31,471 nt of DNA, from assembly GCA_037443645.1 (NCBI GenBank), contig JBBINY010000035.1:1-31471 (forward strand), read 5' to 3'. Position numbers and translations under genes: made by a program. Under the pieces are notes generated by a model. That model did no database searches and was not told the origin of the DNA. It saw only the letters and a list, made by a program, of their open reading frames with translations. The stretch comes from UBA2336 sp037443645. GTDB taxonomy: Bacteria > Bacteroidota > Bacteroidia > Cytophagales > Cyclobacteriaceae. Of this stretch, positions 16,841 through 24,560 are shown in pieces. Position 1 is the stretch's first letter. Each line of letters begins with the position of its first letter.

Positions 16841-16923
16841 CTTCTGCCCTCTTTTTCCTCGAATCAATCTGTGATGCCTTGGTAAACCTTACCTCGTACT
16901 GATCGGTAGTTTTTTCAGTATTC

Positions 16924-18219
16924 TCAAATAGGCATTGCCTTAACAGGAAGTCCGGCCTTCTCTAAGCGCTCGTCCAGGTCTTGAAAAAAGTTCCCGGCCG
17001 TCAGCACGTTGCGTTTCTTTGTTCGGGTTACAAAATTGGCCTCAGGTGAAAGTATAATCCCAACCTTTTCCCAGGTTGCCCACGTTGCCAGCTTTTCCAG
17101 GGCTACACGCCCTTGCATATAGTGTTGATTGTTGGAAGCATAACCCGATTGAAATTCGTCAAAATCCTGAATGGAAATGGCTGTGCCGTGCGGGAACCTG
17201 ACGAATGCTTCGATAGAGGATTCATTTGAAAACTCCAGGTTCGGCTGTTGGTGCAGTTTTTTGTACTCGTAGCGGTAGTTGTAGGTCAGTGCCGAAATGT
17301 CGGACAGTACGGCAGAGCCGGTAGGGTAGCCGCCTGCGCCCTTTCCTACGAAGAGTTGCTTTTCCGAAAAGGCTCCCTGAACTGCTACCGCATTGTATTC
17401 ATTACGCACCGAACTCAATGGATGATGTGCATCCACAAACTGAGGAGCCACCAACCCGAATACGTTGTTGCCGGATTTTATGGCGCGTGCAACCAGCTTA
17501 ATGCCGTAGCCTTTTTCGCGTGCAAATTTTAGATCAAGGTCGCTGATGCCGTCAATCCCGATGTTGATAATGTGTTCAGGCTTGACGAATAAGCCAAACG
17601 CGTGAGTGATGGCAATCACTAATTTAAATTTTGGATCAAACCCCTTTACATCCAGGCTGGGATCGCTTTCGGCAAAGCCAAGCTCCTGCGCCTGCCCCAA
17701 GGCATCGGCATAGTTTTTACGTTCTTCAAAAACTTTAGTAAGGATGTAGTTGGTGGAGCCGTTGAAGATACCGCTTATACCGGTAAGCAGATCATTGTCG
17801 TAGTACTCCTCCAGGTTGCGGATGATGGGGATGCTGCCGCACACGGCACCTTCATACAATACCGAGCGATCGTACTGCTGCTGCAGGTAAAAAATTTCTT
17901 CCAGGTTTTCAGCCAGCATTTTTTTATTGGCCGTTACCACATGCTTTCCGTTTTGCAAGGCTGCTTTGAGTATGCCGAAGGCCGCATCGGCATCATCAAT
18001 CAACTCCACCACCACATCAATTTCCGGATCACTGAGGATTACATCATGATCGAGCGTAAAAAAAGAGGAAGGCAAGGTCCGTTTTTTTTCAGGATGCCTG
18101 ACACAGATTTTTTTTATGCGTGCTTTAACACCTTTCGTTTGATGCAGCACATGGTATAAGCCCTGGCCCACACAGCCAAAGCCGAATAATCCAAGCTTCA
18201 GGTTCGTGCTCATAGTCAT
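16924..18219 (-). CDS. hom: homoserine dehydrogenase
   Basis: The 431-residue protein begins with a Rossmann NAD(P) motif (GLFGFGCVGQG, glycines at 13, 15 and 18). It continues with TANKKMLAE, GSIPIIRNLE, FNGSTNYILTK and the catalytic region AESDPSLDVKGFDPKFK, all hallmarks of homoserine dehydrogenase. GKGAGGYPTGSAVLSDI closes the catalytic part. It reduces aspartate semialdehyde to homoserine, the branch point to methionine and threonine. No aspartokinase domain is fused. The C-terminal about 90 residues are the region where ACT domains sit in some homologues, but I cannot recognise one. The start overlaps the end of the MetB-type gene by 4 nt (ATGA), so both are translated from the riboswitch-controlled transcript. 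An alternative Met lies at codon 3. Confidence 0.93.
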   Translation of the reverse strand: MTMSTNLKLGLFGFGCVGQGLYHVLHQTKGVKARIKKICVRHPEKKRTLPSSFFTLDHDVILSDPEIDVVVELIDDADAAFGILKAALQNGKHVVTANKKMLAENLEEIFYLQQQYDRSVLYEGAVCGSIPIIRNLEEYYDNDLLTGISGIFNGSTNYILTKVFEERKNYADALGQAQELGFAESDPSLDVKGFDPKFKLVIAITHAFGLFVKPEHIINIGIDGISDLDLKFAREKGYGIKLVARAIKSGNNVFGLVAPQFVDAHHPLSSVRNEYNAVAVQGAFSEKQLFVGKGAGGYPTGSAVLSDISALTYNYRYEYKKLHQQPNLEFSNESSIEAFVRFPHGTAISIQDFDEFQSGYASNNQHYMQGRVALEKLATWATWEKVGIILSPEANFVTRTKKRNVLTAGNFFQDLDERLEKAGLPVKAMPI

Positions 18220-19388
18220 TCTGCAGTTACCGGTTTTTTCTTCCTCACATTTTCAAGCGCTTGTTTCAAGTCAGCTATCAGGTCTTCAGCATCTTCAATG
18301 CCGCAGGATAGACGGATGAGCGAATCGGCTGTGCCGGATTGCAATCGCTTTTCACGGGGTATGGATTTGTGGGTCATCCGGGCAGGATGACAAATCAGAC
18401 TTTTTACACCGCCCAGGCTTTCAGCCAGTTTGAAATAACGCGTAGAGGTAACAAAATCGACAGCAGCTTCTTCGGTATCCTCCTTTAACACGAAAGAAAT
18501 CACTCCTCCGAACAACCCGTTCTGTTGCCTGGCCGCTATTTCGTGGTTCGTATGGAACGGAAGACCCGGATAATAGACCCGATCGATCTCATCGCATTGA
18601 GAAAGAAATCCGGCAACCTGTAAAGCTGTTTTGCATTGTTTTTCAATACGCAGGGTAACGGTTTCAATTCCCCGGATGGTTAGCCAGCAGTCTTGCGGGC
18701 CCAGGATGCCCCCGGTGGCATTCTGAATGAATTTTATCTTTTCGGCCAACGCTTCAGTTTTCACAACCACCAAACCGGCTACCAGGTCAGAATGTCCGGC
18801 CAGGTATTTGGTGCCGCTGTGGATAACGATATCTGCGCCCAGCTCAAGGGGTTTCTGGGCAACAGGCGAGGCGAAGGTGTTATCCACCACAAGCAACAGT
18901 TGGTTGGCTTGTGCGATTGCTGAAATTTTCCGGATGTCGGAAATTTTAAGCGTTGGGTTGGTGGGTGACTCCAGCCAGATGATTTTTGTCTTGTCGTTGA
19001 TGTAATCAAGAATGTTGTCGGCATTGGTGGTGTCAACATAATGCACCTTGATTCTGAATTTTTCATAGATGTGGGTAAATAACCGGTAGGCACCTCCATA
19101 GATGTCATCCACCGCGATGATCTCATCATCGCTTGAGAGCAGTTTCGCCACGGCATCAATGGCCGCAAGCCCGGTGGCAAATGCAAAACCGGAATGACCT
19201 CCTTCCAGTTTGGCGATGATGTTCTCGAGCGCCTGTCGGGTGGGGTTATTGGATCGCCCGTAATCAAAACCTTTGTTTACACCGGGTGCCTGCTGCACGT
19301 AGGTGGCGGTTTGATAGATAGGCACGGAGATGGATCCTGTCAGTTCGTCAACCGGAACCGAGTGAATGAGTGATGTTGTGTTGCTCAT
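18216..19388 (-). CDS. PLP-dependent trans-sulfuration enzyme (cystathionine gamma-synthase/lyase family)
   Basis: The 390-residue protein belongs to the Cys/Met metabolism PLP family. Visible signatures are YGRSNNPTR (43-51, phosphate binding), FATGLAAIDAV, VVDNTFASP (D169, contacts the PLP ring) and SGTKYLAGHSD with the Schiff-base lysine K194. Members include cystathionine gamma-synthase, cystathionine beta- and gamma-lyases and O-acylhomoserine sulfhydrylase, which sequence reading alone cannot separate. The SAM-I riboswitch in front and hom immediately behind (4-nt overlap) favour a biosynthetic role from activated homoserine towards methionine (MetB-like). Cytosolic. The ATG at 19388 is followed by a typical N-terminus. 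Length is standard for the family. Confidence 0.9.
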   Translation of the reverse strand: MSNTTSLIHSVPVDELTGSISVPIYQTATYVQQAPGVNKGFDYGRSNNPTRQALENIIAKLEGGHSGFAFATGLAAIDAVAKLLSSDDEIIAVDDIYGGAYRLFTHIYEKFRIKVHYVDTTNADNILDYINDKTKIIWLESPTNPTLKISDIRKISAIAQANQLLLVVDNTFASPVAQKPLELGADIVIHSGTKYLAGHSDLVAGLVVVKTEALAEKIKFIQNATGGILGPQDCWLTIRGIETVTLRIEKQCKTALQVAGFLSQCDEIDRVYYPGLPFHTNHEIAARQQNGLFGGVISFVLKEDTEEAAVDFVTSTRYFKLAESLGGVKSLICHPARMTHKSIPREKRLQSGTADSLIRLSCGIEDAEDLIADLKQALENVRKKKPVTAE

Positions 19389-19454
19389 GGTATGTGATTT
19401 TTAGTTTTACATTTTTTTAATCACTTACCGAGCAAGGCGTACCGGAAAGAGCCA

Positions 19455-19491
19455 AAACAAAAAAGCTCTTCCGATAAATCAGAAGAGCTTT
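19455..19491 (-). terminator. riboswitch expression-platform terminator
   Basis: On the minus strand AAAGCTCTTC and GAAGAGCTTT (19482-19491 and 19462-19471) form a 10-bp stem with a 10-nt loop, followed by a T-rich tail. It lies between the SAM-I aptamer and the MetB-type gene, the expected place for a SAM-dependent attenuator that stops transcription when SAM is plentiful. Confidence 0.85.
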
Positions 19492-19525
19492 GTATTTCTG
19501 GTAAAATAGTTCAGCTGTTGTCTGA

Positions 19526-19653
19526 CTTATCTCTCCCTGACTTTAACATCAGGGCTGGAGTTGGCACCTTACCGCTGCATCCCGATAGAAATCGGGTTCA
19601 GGGCAGGTTGTCAAGGCTTCATCGGGCCATTTCCCTCAGCCTTTCTTGATAAG
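19526..19653 (-). promoter_or_regulatory. SAM-I (S-box) riboswitch aptamer
   Basis: The minus strand shows the conserved S-box order: P1 5' arm CTTATCAAGA, GGCTGAGGGA, TGGCCCGATGAAGCC (P2), GACAACC, a P3 hairpin with CCCGAT/ATCGGG at its tip, AAGGTGCCAACTCCAGC, a P4 hairpin CCCTGA/TCAGGG and the closing GAGATAAG, which pairs with the first arm. This class binds S-adenosylmethionine. A terminator stands 34 nt further on, followed by the MetB-type gene and hom, so SAM should switch these genes off. The P3 tip palindrome resembles the centre of the REP-like element at 16699-16763. Confidence 0.95.
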
Positions 19654-19676
19654 TGAAGTTTGTTAAAGAACGCGCA

Positions 19677-19709
19677 CAAAGATAAAGGGAGAATTCCGGA
19701 ATGATGCAA
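19677..19709 (-). promoter_or_regulatory. promoter of the riboswitch-metB-hom unit
   Basis: On the minus strand the -7 element TATCTTTG (19677-19684) fits TAnnTTTG exactly. A TTG (19707-19709) lies 22 nt upstream, within the spacing described for Bacteroidota sigma-A promoters. Transcription would begin roughly 20 nt before the aptamer. Confidence 0.7.
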
Positions 19710-19760
19710 GCCCTTAATGGAAAATAGTTTGTGGAATGGTAACTTCGGTACACAATCACC

Positions 19761-20626
19761 ATGCAAGCGAACAGTTGTTGGCCGGGAATTTACCTGTTCT
19801 TTGTTTTCGCATTTCTCCTCTGTAATGGACAGGATTACAGTGCATTGCGCAACCAGATGGTACAAAGGCAGTTGGCGGACCGCGGGATAAAATCGGTCGG
19901 GGTATTACATGCCATGAACAAGGTTGAGCGGCACCGGTTTGTTCCGAAACANNNNNNNNNNNNNNNNNNNNNNNNNNNNNNNNNNNNNNNNNNNNNNNNN
20001 NNNNNNNNNNNNNNNNNNNNNNNNNNNNNNNNNNNNNNNNNNNNNNNNNNNTCGGGGTATTACATGCCATGAACAAGGTTGAGCGGCACCGGTTTGTTCC
20101 GAAACATCTGGCCGCAAGGGCGTATGAAGACAACCCGTTGCCCATCGGAGAGGGGCAAACCATCTCGCAGCCATACATTGTGGCGTTTATGACCGAGGTG
20201 TTGGATCTCAAGCCTGCGGATCGGGTGTTGGAGGTCGGAACGGGTTCAGGTTACCAGGCAGCAATCCTGGCTGAGTTGTGCAAAGAAGTATACACCATTG
20301 AACTTGTAAAGACACTCGGAGAACGGGCTGATAGCCTGCTGAGAAAACTGGGTTATTCCAATGCATTCGTCCGCATTGGCGATGGGTATGAGGGCTGGCC
20401 GGAGGCAGCACCGTTTGACGCCATTATCGTAACCTGTTCGCCAAGCCATATACCCAAGCCATTGGAAGAACAATTAAAAGAGGGGGGCCGGATGATTATT
20501 CCGGTGGGGGAGTCTTCTGTGCAGGAGCTGGTGCTTGTAACTAAACAAGGGGGCAGGTTGAAGAAGCAAAACAGGTTACCGGTTTTGTTCGTGCCCATGC
20601 GCGACAAAAAAGGAAAGCGTTATTAA
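19761..20626 (+). CDS. pcm: protein-L-isoaspartate O-methyltransferase with signal peptide, interrupted by a scaffold gap
   Basis: The enzyme transfers a methyl group from SAM to isoaspartyl residues for protein repair. Its hallmarks are RHRFVPK, YEDNPLPIGEGQTISQP (catalytic Ser region), the SAM motif VLEVGTGSGYQAAIL and DAIIVTCSP. One hundred Ns split the gene at 19952-20051, but 55 bp are identical on both sides (19897-19951 and 20052-20106) and the frame is preserved if they are merged. Removing 155 bp gives a continuous protein of 236 residues. Its first about 24 residues (IYLFFVFAFLLCNGQD) look like a signal peptide; typical cytosolic Pcm would begin near the internal Met at 19857 (MVQRQLADRG). 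If the first start is used, the protein is exported. It is divergent from the riboswitch unit. Confidence 0.9.
19952..20051. other. assembly gap (100 N) with 55-bp duplicated flanks
   Basis: A run of exactly 100 Ns joins two contigs. The last 55 bases before it equal the first 55 bases after it. An overlap of that size is what de Bruijn assembly with k=55 leaves on adjoining contigs, so the true sequence is probably continuous and 155 bp shorter. Confidence 0.95.
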
Positions 20627-20696
20627 CGGATCAGAAGTTGCAAAAAGTGCCAAAAACTTAACATCGGTTAAGGATTAAAATAAGAAAATCAATTAG

Positions 20697-20705
20697 TATC
20701 TTTTG
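20697..20705 (+). promoter_or_regulatory. weak -7-like element upstream of the Cys-rich gene
   Basis: TATCTTTTG lies 26 nt before the ATG at 20732. It has one extra T compared with TAnnTTTG. The 105-bp space after pcm, with a weak 6-bp hairpin at 20657-20672, makes a new transcription unit plausible. Confidence 0.35.
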
Positions 20706-20731
20706 AGACCAAAAACCTAACCCCATGTGCT

Positions 20732-21238
20732 ATGAAAAAGTATGTTGTTTACTTTAATCTTCTGGTCATCGCTGTGCTTTGCTTCAATGAATTTGGATGC
20801 AACGACAATGGCCAAAAAGGAATGTTGGTTATTCCTATTCCCGATTATGCAATAGGGATGGTTTTGAATAGTACTAAAGATTGCGATTCAACTTTGTTTG
20901 GCAATCTTAAACAACTTAGAGAGTATGATAACGACCTGCATAAGGCGTTACATGGAAGTAAGGATAAATCATTGCAGGACTTCACCATAACCAAAAAGAT
21001 CAACCCTTGTTGTCCATGTGCACCTGGAATGAGGGGATGCTGTCAGTGCCCTATGACCATAACTTTGGCAGCACCAACAACCATGAATGTATCGATTACG
21101 AAGGATGATGGATCAGCATTGGCTAAGAGTACCCTTGATGGAGTGGATTTGTTCACCTTGACTGCTGATGACCCCACCACCAAGGTCACCATCACCGGAA
21201 ATGGAATTTCACAGCAACTTGATTTTAGCCGTCAATAA
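20732..21238 (+). CDS. small secreted Cys-rich protein, possible lipoprotein, unknown function
   Basis: I do not recognise the family. The 168-residue product begins with a signal peptide (MKKYVVYFNLLVIAVLCF) and a possible lipidation cysteine, C23, in NEFGC. A compact motif at 93-106, CCPCAPGMRGCCQC, contains two CCxC elements separated by six residues; it could bind metal or form disulfides. The last about 60 residues (from TITLAAPTTMNVSITKDDG) are beta-strand-like with many Thr, resembling a small beta-sandwich. The protein probably sits in the periplasm or at a membrane face. It stands 34 bp before the TPR-CHAT protease gene in the same direction, so the two may be co-transcribed and functionally linked, for example as protease and substrate or regulator. 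That link is inference only. Confidence 0.75.
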   Translation: MKKYVVYFNLLVIAVLCFNEFGCNDNGQKGMLVIPIPDYAIGMVLNSTKDCDSTLFGNLKQLREYDNDLHKALHGSKDKSLQDFTITKKINPCCPCAPGMRGCCQCPMTITLAAPTTMNVSITKDDGSALAKSTLDGVDLFTLTADDPTTKVTITGNGISQQLDFSRQ

Positions 21239-21272
21239 GCCTTAGTGAATACGGTCTTGTTTAAATCGTACT

Positions 21273-24131
21273 ATGAAGCGTTTTCTATTGATTGGAGCAG
21301 CTTCACTTCTGCTTCAATCTTCCTGCGCTCAGGACCTTAGCCTTGAGCAGCTACTCGATTCTGCAAACGCACTCTGGTACAAAGATTTAGACAAGACCAC
21401 TCAACTTCTTGACCAGGCAGAGCGGTACGTTGAATTCAAAGACGATAGCAGTTCTATAAGAACGCGGCTGACGATTTTCCAATTGAGGATTAGTTCTTGT
21501 CAGGCATTTAGCCGGTTTCAGTTGTGGCGGGAGAACCTGGACAGGATGGAGAAACTGCTGCTGGATTACCAGGATAAGTTGGGGAACGAGTTCTCCCAGT
21601 TGCAACTGGAGAATGAACTGGACAGGGCAATGTACTATGTTGAAATCCATGATGATTCACGAGCCCTGTCCCTATTGGAGCAAGTGCAGAAAAAACTCCG
21701 CGCTTTGCCATTAAGCAAAAGTGTTTGCCATAATTTGTTTTTAACAACCAATTATTTGGCCACAATCTACCAGCGCAGGGGCGAACATATGGCTGCCATT
21801 AATCAAAACCTGGCCGGTGTACCTTATTATAACTGCATCAGCTCGAGTGGAGGATACAACGCAGTGATCTACCGCAATGCGGGCCTTAATTATCTGGATA
21901 TCCGCGATTTCACCAATGCCAGGAAGTACCTGAATCTTGCCGAGAAAATTATAAGGGAGCCTTTGCAGAAGGATCCGGAGAGCCTGACAACCCATGCGCT
22001 GTCATTGTACGAATCGCAAGCGCTCTTATACGAGAAGACAGGAAATCCAGATAGTGCTTTATTTGCGATAAGCAAGGCTTTGCCGTTGCTAAACCTGCGC
22101 ACTGTGCGGGATGAATTCAAGGGCCGGATTAGTTTAAGCATGGCAAACCTATATCTTGACCATAAGGATTTCGAACGGGCACTATACTACCTCGTGAAAG
22201 CCGAAAAATACTTTTTAAAAGCGGGCGACCAAATGCCTGTTTTGCTTGCCGAACTATATTTGGTAAAGGCACACTTTTTTGAACGACAAGGCCAATGGGA
22301 AGAAGCTTTGAAATACAGCAACCTGTCAGCCGAAAAATTAACGGTTAGCGTTCAACCGGAAACCAGCGGCCTGCCTGGCCGGAAGATTCTTTCGAACAAA
22401 AAGCTTTTCAATGTATTGGAAATTAAGTCAAGACTGGAGGAAAATTTGTACAACAAGTACAAACAGATTTCGGCATTGGAAGCAGCGCGTACATCCAACC
22501 AGCAAGCCATTGCCCTTCTCGACAGTACATCCATTGATTTCAGTCTTGATGAGGACCGGGTAAACCTTACAGAACAAAGTTACCATGCTTTTGAGGGTGG
22601 GATCAGAATTAACAACCTGCTTAGCCACCTTACCGGAGATCAGCAGTATGCGGTTCAGGTATTTTCGCTGATGGAAAAGAGCAAAAGCGTATTGTTATTA
22701 GAAAACCTGAGACTCGTTAACCGCTTTTCGGGAGTTAATGAAGAGTGGCTCAGCAGGGAAAAGGAAGTAAAGTCAGAAATATTAGCTGTAGAAAAGTCAC
22801 TTTATCAGATTGAGCTTGGCAAAGGAAGTAACGATCAACATAAAGTCAGGCAGCGGTATGCCGAATTGAAACAAGAGTACAGAAAACTGATTGCACAATT
22901 CAGGGAGCAATCACGTGAATATTATAAGCTTCGTTTCGATCATTCTGTGGTATCCTCCGTGGCCATTCAAAAGCAATTGCTGAAACCGGGTGAAGGGCTT
23001 ATTGAGTTTTTCATGGGGGATTCCATCCTCGCAATTGCCGGGTTTACAACTGCCCGTCAGTACCTCCGGGTAAAGTCATTGCCGCCCAACTTCACCAACA
23101 AATTGAATGAATTCCGTTCACTATTGACTAAACCCTCTGGCCTGGGAGTTAGCCGGCTGGCATATGACCTTTATGATTTCTTGCTAAAGGAGTGCCTTAA
23201 TGAATTTGGTCAGGGAGTCCGGTCATTAACCATAATACCTGATGGCTTGCTGGGGTACATTCCCTTTGAGGTTCTGATGCCCGACAGTGAAAGAAACAGT
23301 ACCCTGAATGACCGCTATTCAATTCGTTACGCCTATTCGGCAACCTACCTCAATGAGCAGTTGATGCGTAAACCAACAGTGACAAAATATTTTTTCGCAG
23401 GATTTGTGGCTTCGGGTGATTCTCCGGTAGGCGATCCAACCCGTGACAGGCAACTGGCAGCCTTACGTGGCGCTGAGAGTGAAGTGGCTTCCATTACAAA
23501 ACTGATGCAATCAAAATTCAGAATCTTTAGCCCGGCAGGTAAAGCCGACTTTATCAATCATGCTTCAGACTACACTGTTCTTCATTTTGCCATGCACTCA
23601 GTTGTAAACAATGAAAATCCAATGATGTCTCAAATGATTTTTGCAGAAACCGATTCAGTTTCCGGATCGCTTACGGCCATTGATTTGTACAGCATACAGT
23701 TAAATTCGCAATTGGTTGTATTAAGCGCCTGCAACACCGGTATGGGCCAGTTACACCGGGGCGAAGGAATCATGAGTTTTTCGAGGGCATTTGCCTATGC
23801 GGGTGTGCCGTCAGCTGTTATCAGCCTGTGGAAAGTGCCGGACGAGGCTACTTCAAAAATTATGGTGAGTTTTTACAGGCATCTGAAAAATGGCGAATCA
23901 AAAGCACGGGCTTTGCAATTGGCCCGTCAGGAATTTATCAGCGACAATCCGGAATATGCACACCCATACTTCTGGGCGGGTTTCGTTTTAACCGGAACAG
24001 CCGACCCCCTGGATTTTCCTAAGTCGGTATGGTGGTGGTTTCTAGTACTGGCCGGGGTTATTCTGATTATGTTGGTTTTGTTTAAAAAAAGAATGCAGCG
24101 CTTCAGGCAGGAGCATTCGCCTTCAGGATAA
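21273..24131 (+). CDS. TPR-CHAT domain protease, exported and membrane-anchored
   Basis: The 952-residue protein has an N-terminal export signal (MKRFLLIGAASLLLQSSCAQ), helical TPR-like repeats (about 30-400), a charged coiled-coil segment (about 485-560), and a C-terminal CHAT caspase-like domain (about 640-905). The catalytic dyad is visible: HFAMHS (H771, H775) and LSACNTG (C820), with the later FAYAGVPSAVISLWKVPD typical of CHAT. A hydrophobic segment (WWWFLVLAGVILIMLVLF, near residue 920) and a basic tail follow. Topology would place TPRs and protease in the periplasm. CHAT proteases (separase/caspase relatives) cut specific partner proteins in defence and signalling systems, but many Bacteroidota TPR-CHAT proteins have no known role. 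It follows the Cys-rich gene by 34 bp. Its last 29 bp overlap the convergent DinB-like gene. Confidence 0.9.
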   Translation: MKRFLLIGAASLLLQSSCAQDLSLEQLLDSANALWYKDLDKTTQLLDQAERYVEFKDDSSSIRTRLTIFQLRISSCQAFSRFQLWRENLDRMEKLLLDYQDKLGNEFSQLQLENELDRAMYYVEIHDDSRALSLLEQVQKKLRALPLSKSVCHNLFLTTNYLATIYQRRGEHMAAINQNLAGVPYYNCISSSGGYNAVIYRNAGLNYLDIRDFTNARKYLNLAEKIIREPLQKDPESLTTHALSLYESQALLYEKTGNPDSALFAISKALPLLNLRTVRDEFKGRISLSMANLYLDHKDFERALYYLVKAEKYFLKAGDQMPVLLAELYLVKAHFFERQGQWEEALKYSNLSAEKLTVSVQPETSGLPGRKILSNKKLFNVLEIKSRLEENLYNKYKQISALEAARTSNQQAIALLDSTSIDFSLDEDRVNLTEQSYHAFEGGIRINNLLSHLTGDQQYAVQVFSLMEKSKSVLLLENLRLVNRFSGVNEEWLSREKEVKSEILAVEKSLYQIELGKGSNDQHKVRQRYAELKQEYRKLIAQFREQSREYYKLRFDHSVVSSVAIQKQLLKPGEGLIEFFMGDSILAIAGFTTARQYLRVKSLPPNFTNKLNEFRSLLTKPSGLGVSRLAYDLYDFLLKECLNEFGQGVRSLTIIPDGLLGYIPFEVLMPDSERNSTLNDRYSIRYAYSATYLNEQLMRKPTVTKYFFAGFVASGDSPVGDPTRDRQLAALRGAESEVASITKLMQSKFRIFSPAGKADFINHASDYTVLHFAMHSVVNNENPMMSQMIFAETDSVSGSLTAIDLYSIQLNSQLVVLSACNTGMGQLHRGEGIMSFSRAFAYAGVPSAVISLWKVPDEATSKIMVSFYRHLKNGESKARALQLARQEFISDNPEYAHPYFWAGFVLTGTADPLDFPKSVWWWFLVLAGVILIMLVLFKKRMQRFRQEHSPSG

Positions 24132-24558
24132 GCATGATCTGCCCGGCATGGTACAAATCATGGTGTATGATGCCGTGTAGCATGGTGAAGTATTTGAAAG
24201 GTCTTCCCGGAACTTTTTCGTTCAGCAAAGAATCCGGAGTCTTGCTCAACGCGCTCATCAGGTTTTGCTGACTCTCGTCCAGAAGTTGCAGCGCCTCTTG
24301 CCAATTTTGTTTTTTTGGAAAGTTGTCTTCATCCGACAGTTCAAACTCTGCATCGCCTTGCAGTTTGCGTGTAACATAGCTTCGCCACGCGGCCATATGG
24401 CGAATGAGTTCTTCAATGGAATGCGATTGACCCATACGCAGTGTTGCGTGTTCAGGCTTGCATTGGTTCAGCACTTCTTTAACGGCAGGTCCGTGCCATG
24501 CATTTTTTTCCCACGTATGGGAGAGAATATCAATGATCTTTTGTACTTCAGTTTTCAC
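24103..24558 (-). CDS. DinB-like four-helix metal-binding protein
   Basis: The about 151-residue protein has the DinB/YfiT-like pattern. One His lies in helix two (SIEELIRHMAAW, H54) and an HxxxH pair near the end (HHDLYHAGQI, H133 and H137), which together form the usual metal triad. Members include thiol-S-transferases and damage-induced proteins, mostly uncharacterised. It is predicted cytosolic. The start is uncertain: a GTG at 24558 lies 2 bp after the fabG stop codon and gives a family-like N-terminus (VKTEVQKIID), whereas a longer frame would overlap fabG. Its 3' end overlaps the CHAT gene on the opposite strand by 29 bp. Confidence 0.75.
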   Translation of the reverse strand: MKTEVQKIIDILSHTWEKNAWHGPAVKEVLNQCKPEHATLRMGQSHSIEELIRHMAAWRSYVTRKLQGDAEFELSDEDNFPKKQNWQEALQLLDESQQNLMSALSKTPDSLLNEKVPGRPFKYFTMLHGIIHHDLYHAGQIMLILKANAPA

Positions 24559-24560
24559 GC

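Larger units (their letters stand above)
16574..16923. other. 350-bp intergenic region between nqrF and hom
   Basis: Reading from nqrF outwards it holds a -7 element for nqrF (16594-16601), a long palindrome (16699-16763) and a small hairpin that may end hom transcription (16826-16840). A stretch of about 49 codons on the minus strand (stop at 16785) is open but has no ATG or GTG start, so it is not called as a gene. Confidence 0.6.

Noticed and set aside
16785..16931. Open minus-strand frame directly after hom with protein-like composition (EVRFTKASQIDSRKK)
   Set aside because: It has no ATG, GTG or TTG start and overlaps the hom end in another frame; no family was recognised. It could be remnant coding sequence, but it is not supportable as a gene.
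19897..20106. True tandem duplication inside pcm
   Set aside because: The copies abut a 100-N gap exactly and are exactly 55 bp, which fits assembly overlap much better than a biological duplication.
20657..20672. Terminator after pcm (CTTAAC/GTTAAG hairpin)
   Set aside because: The stem is only 6 bp and AT-rich, and no T run follows; too weak to call.
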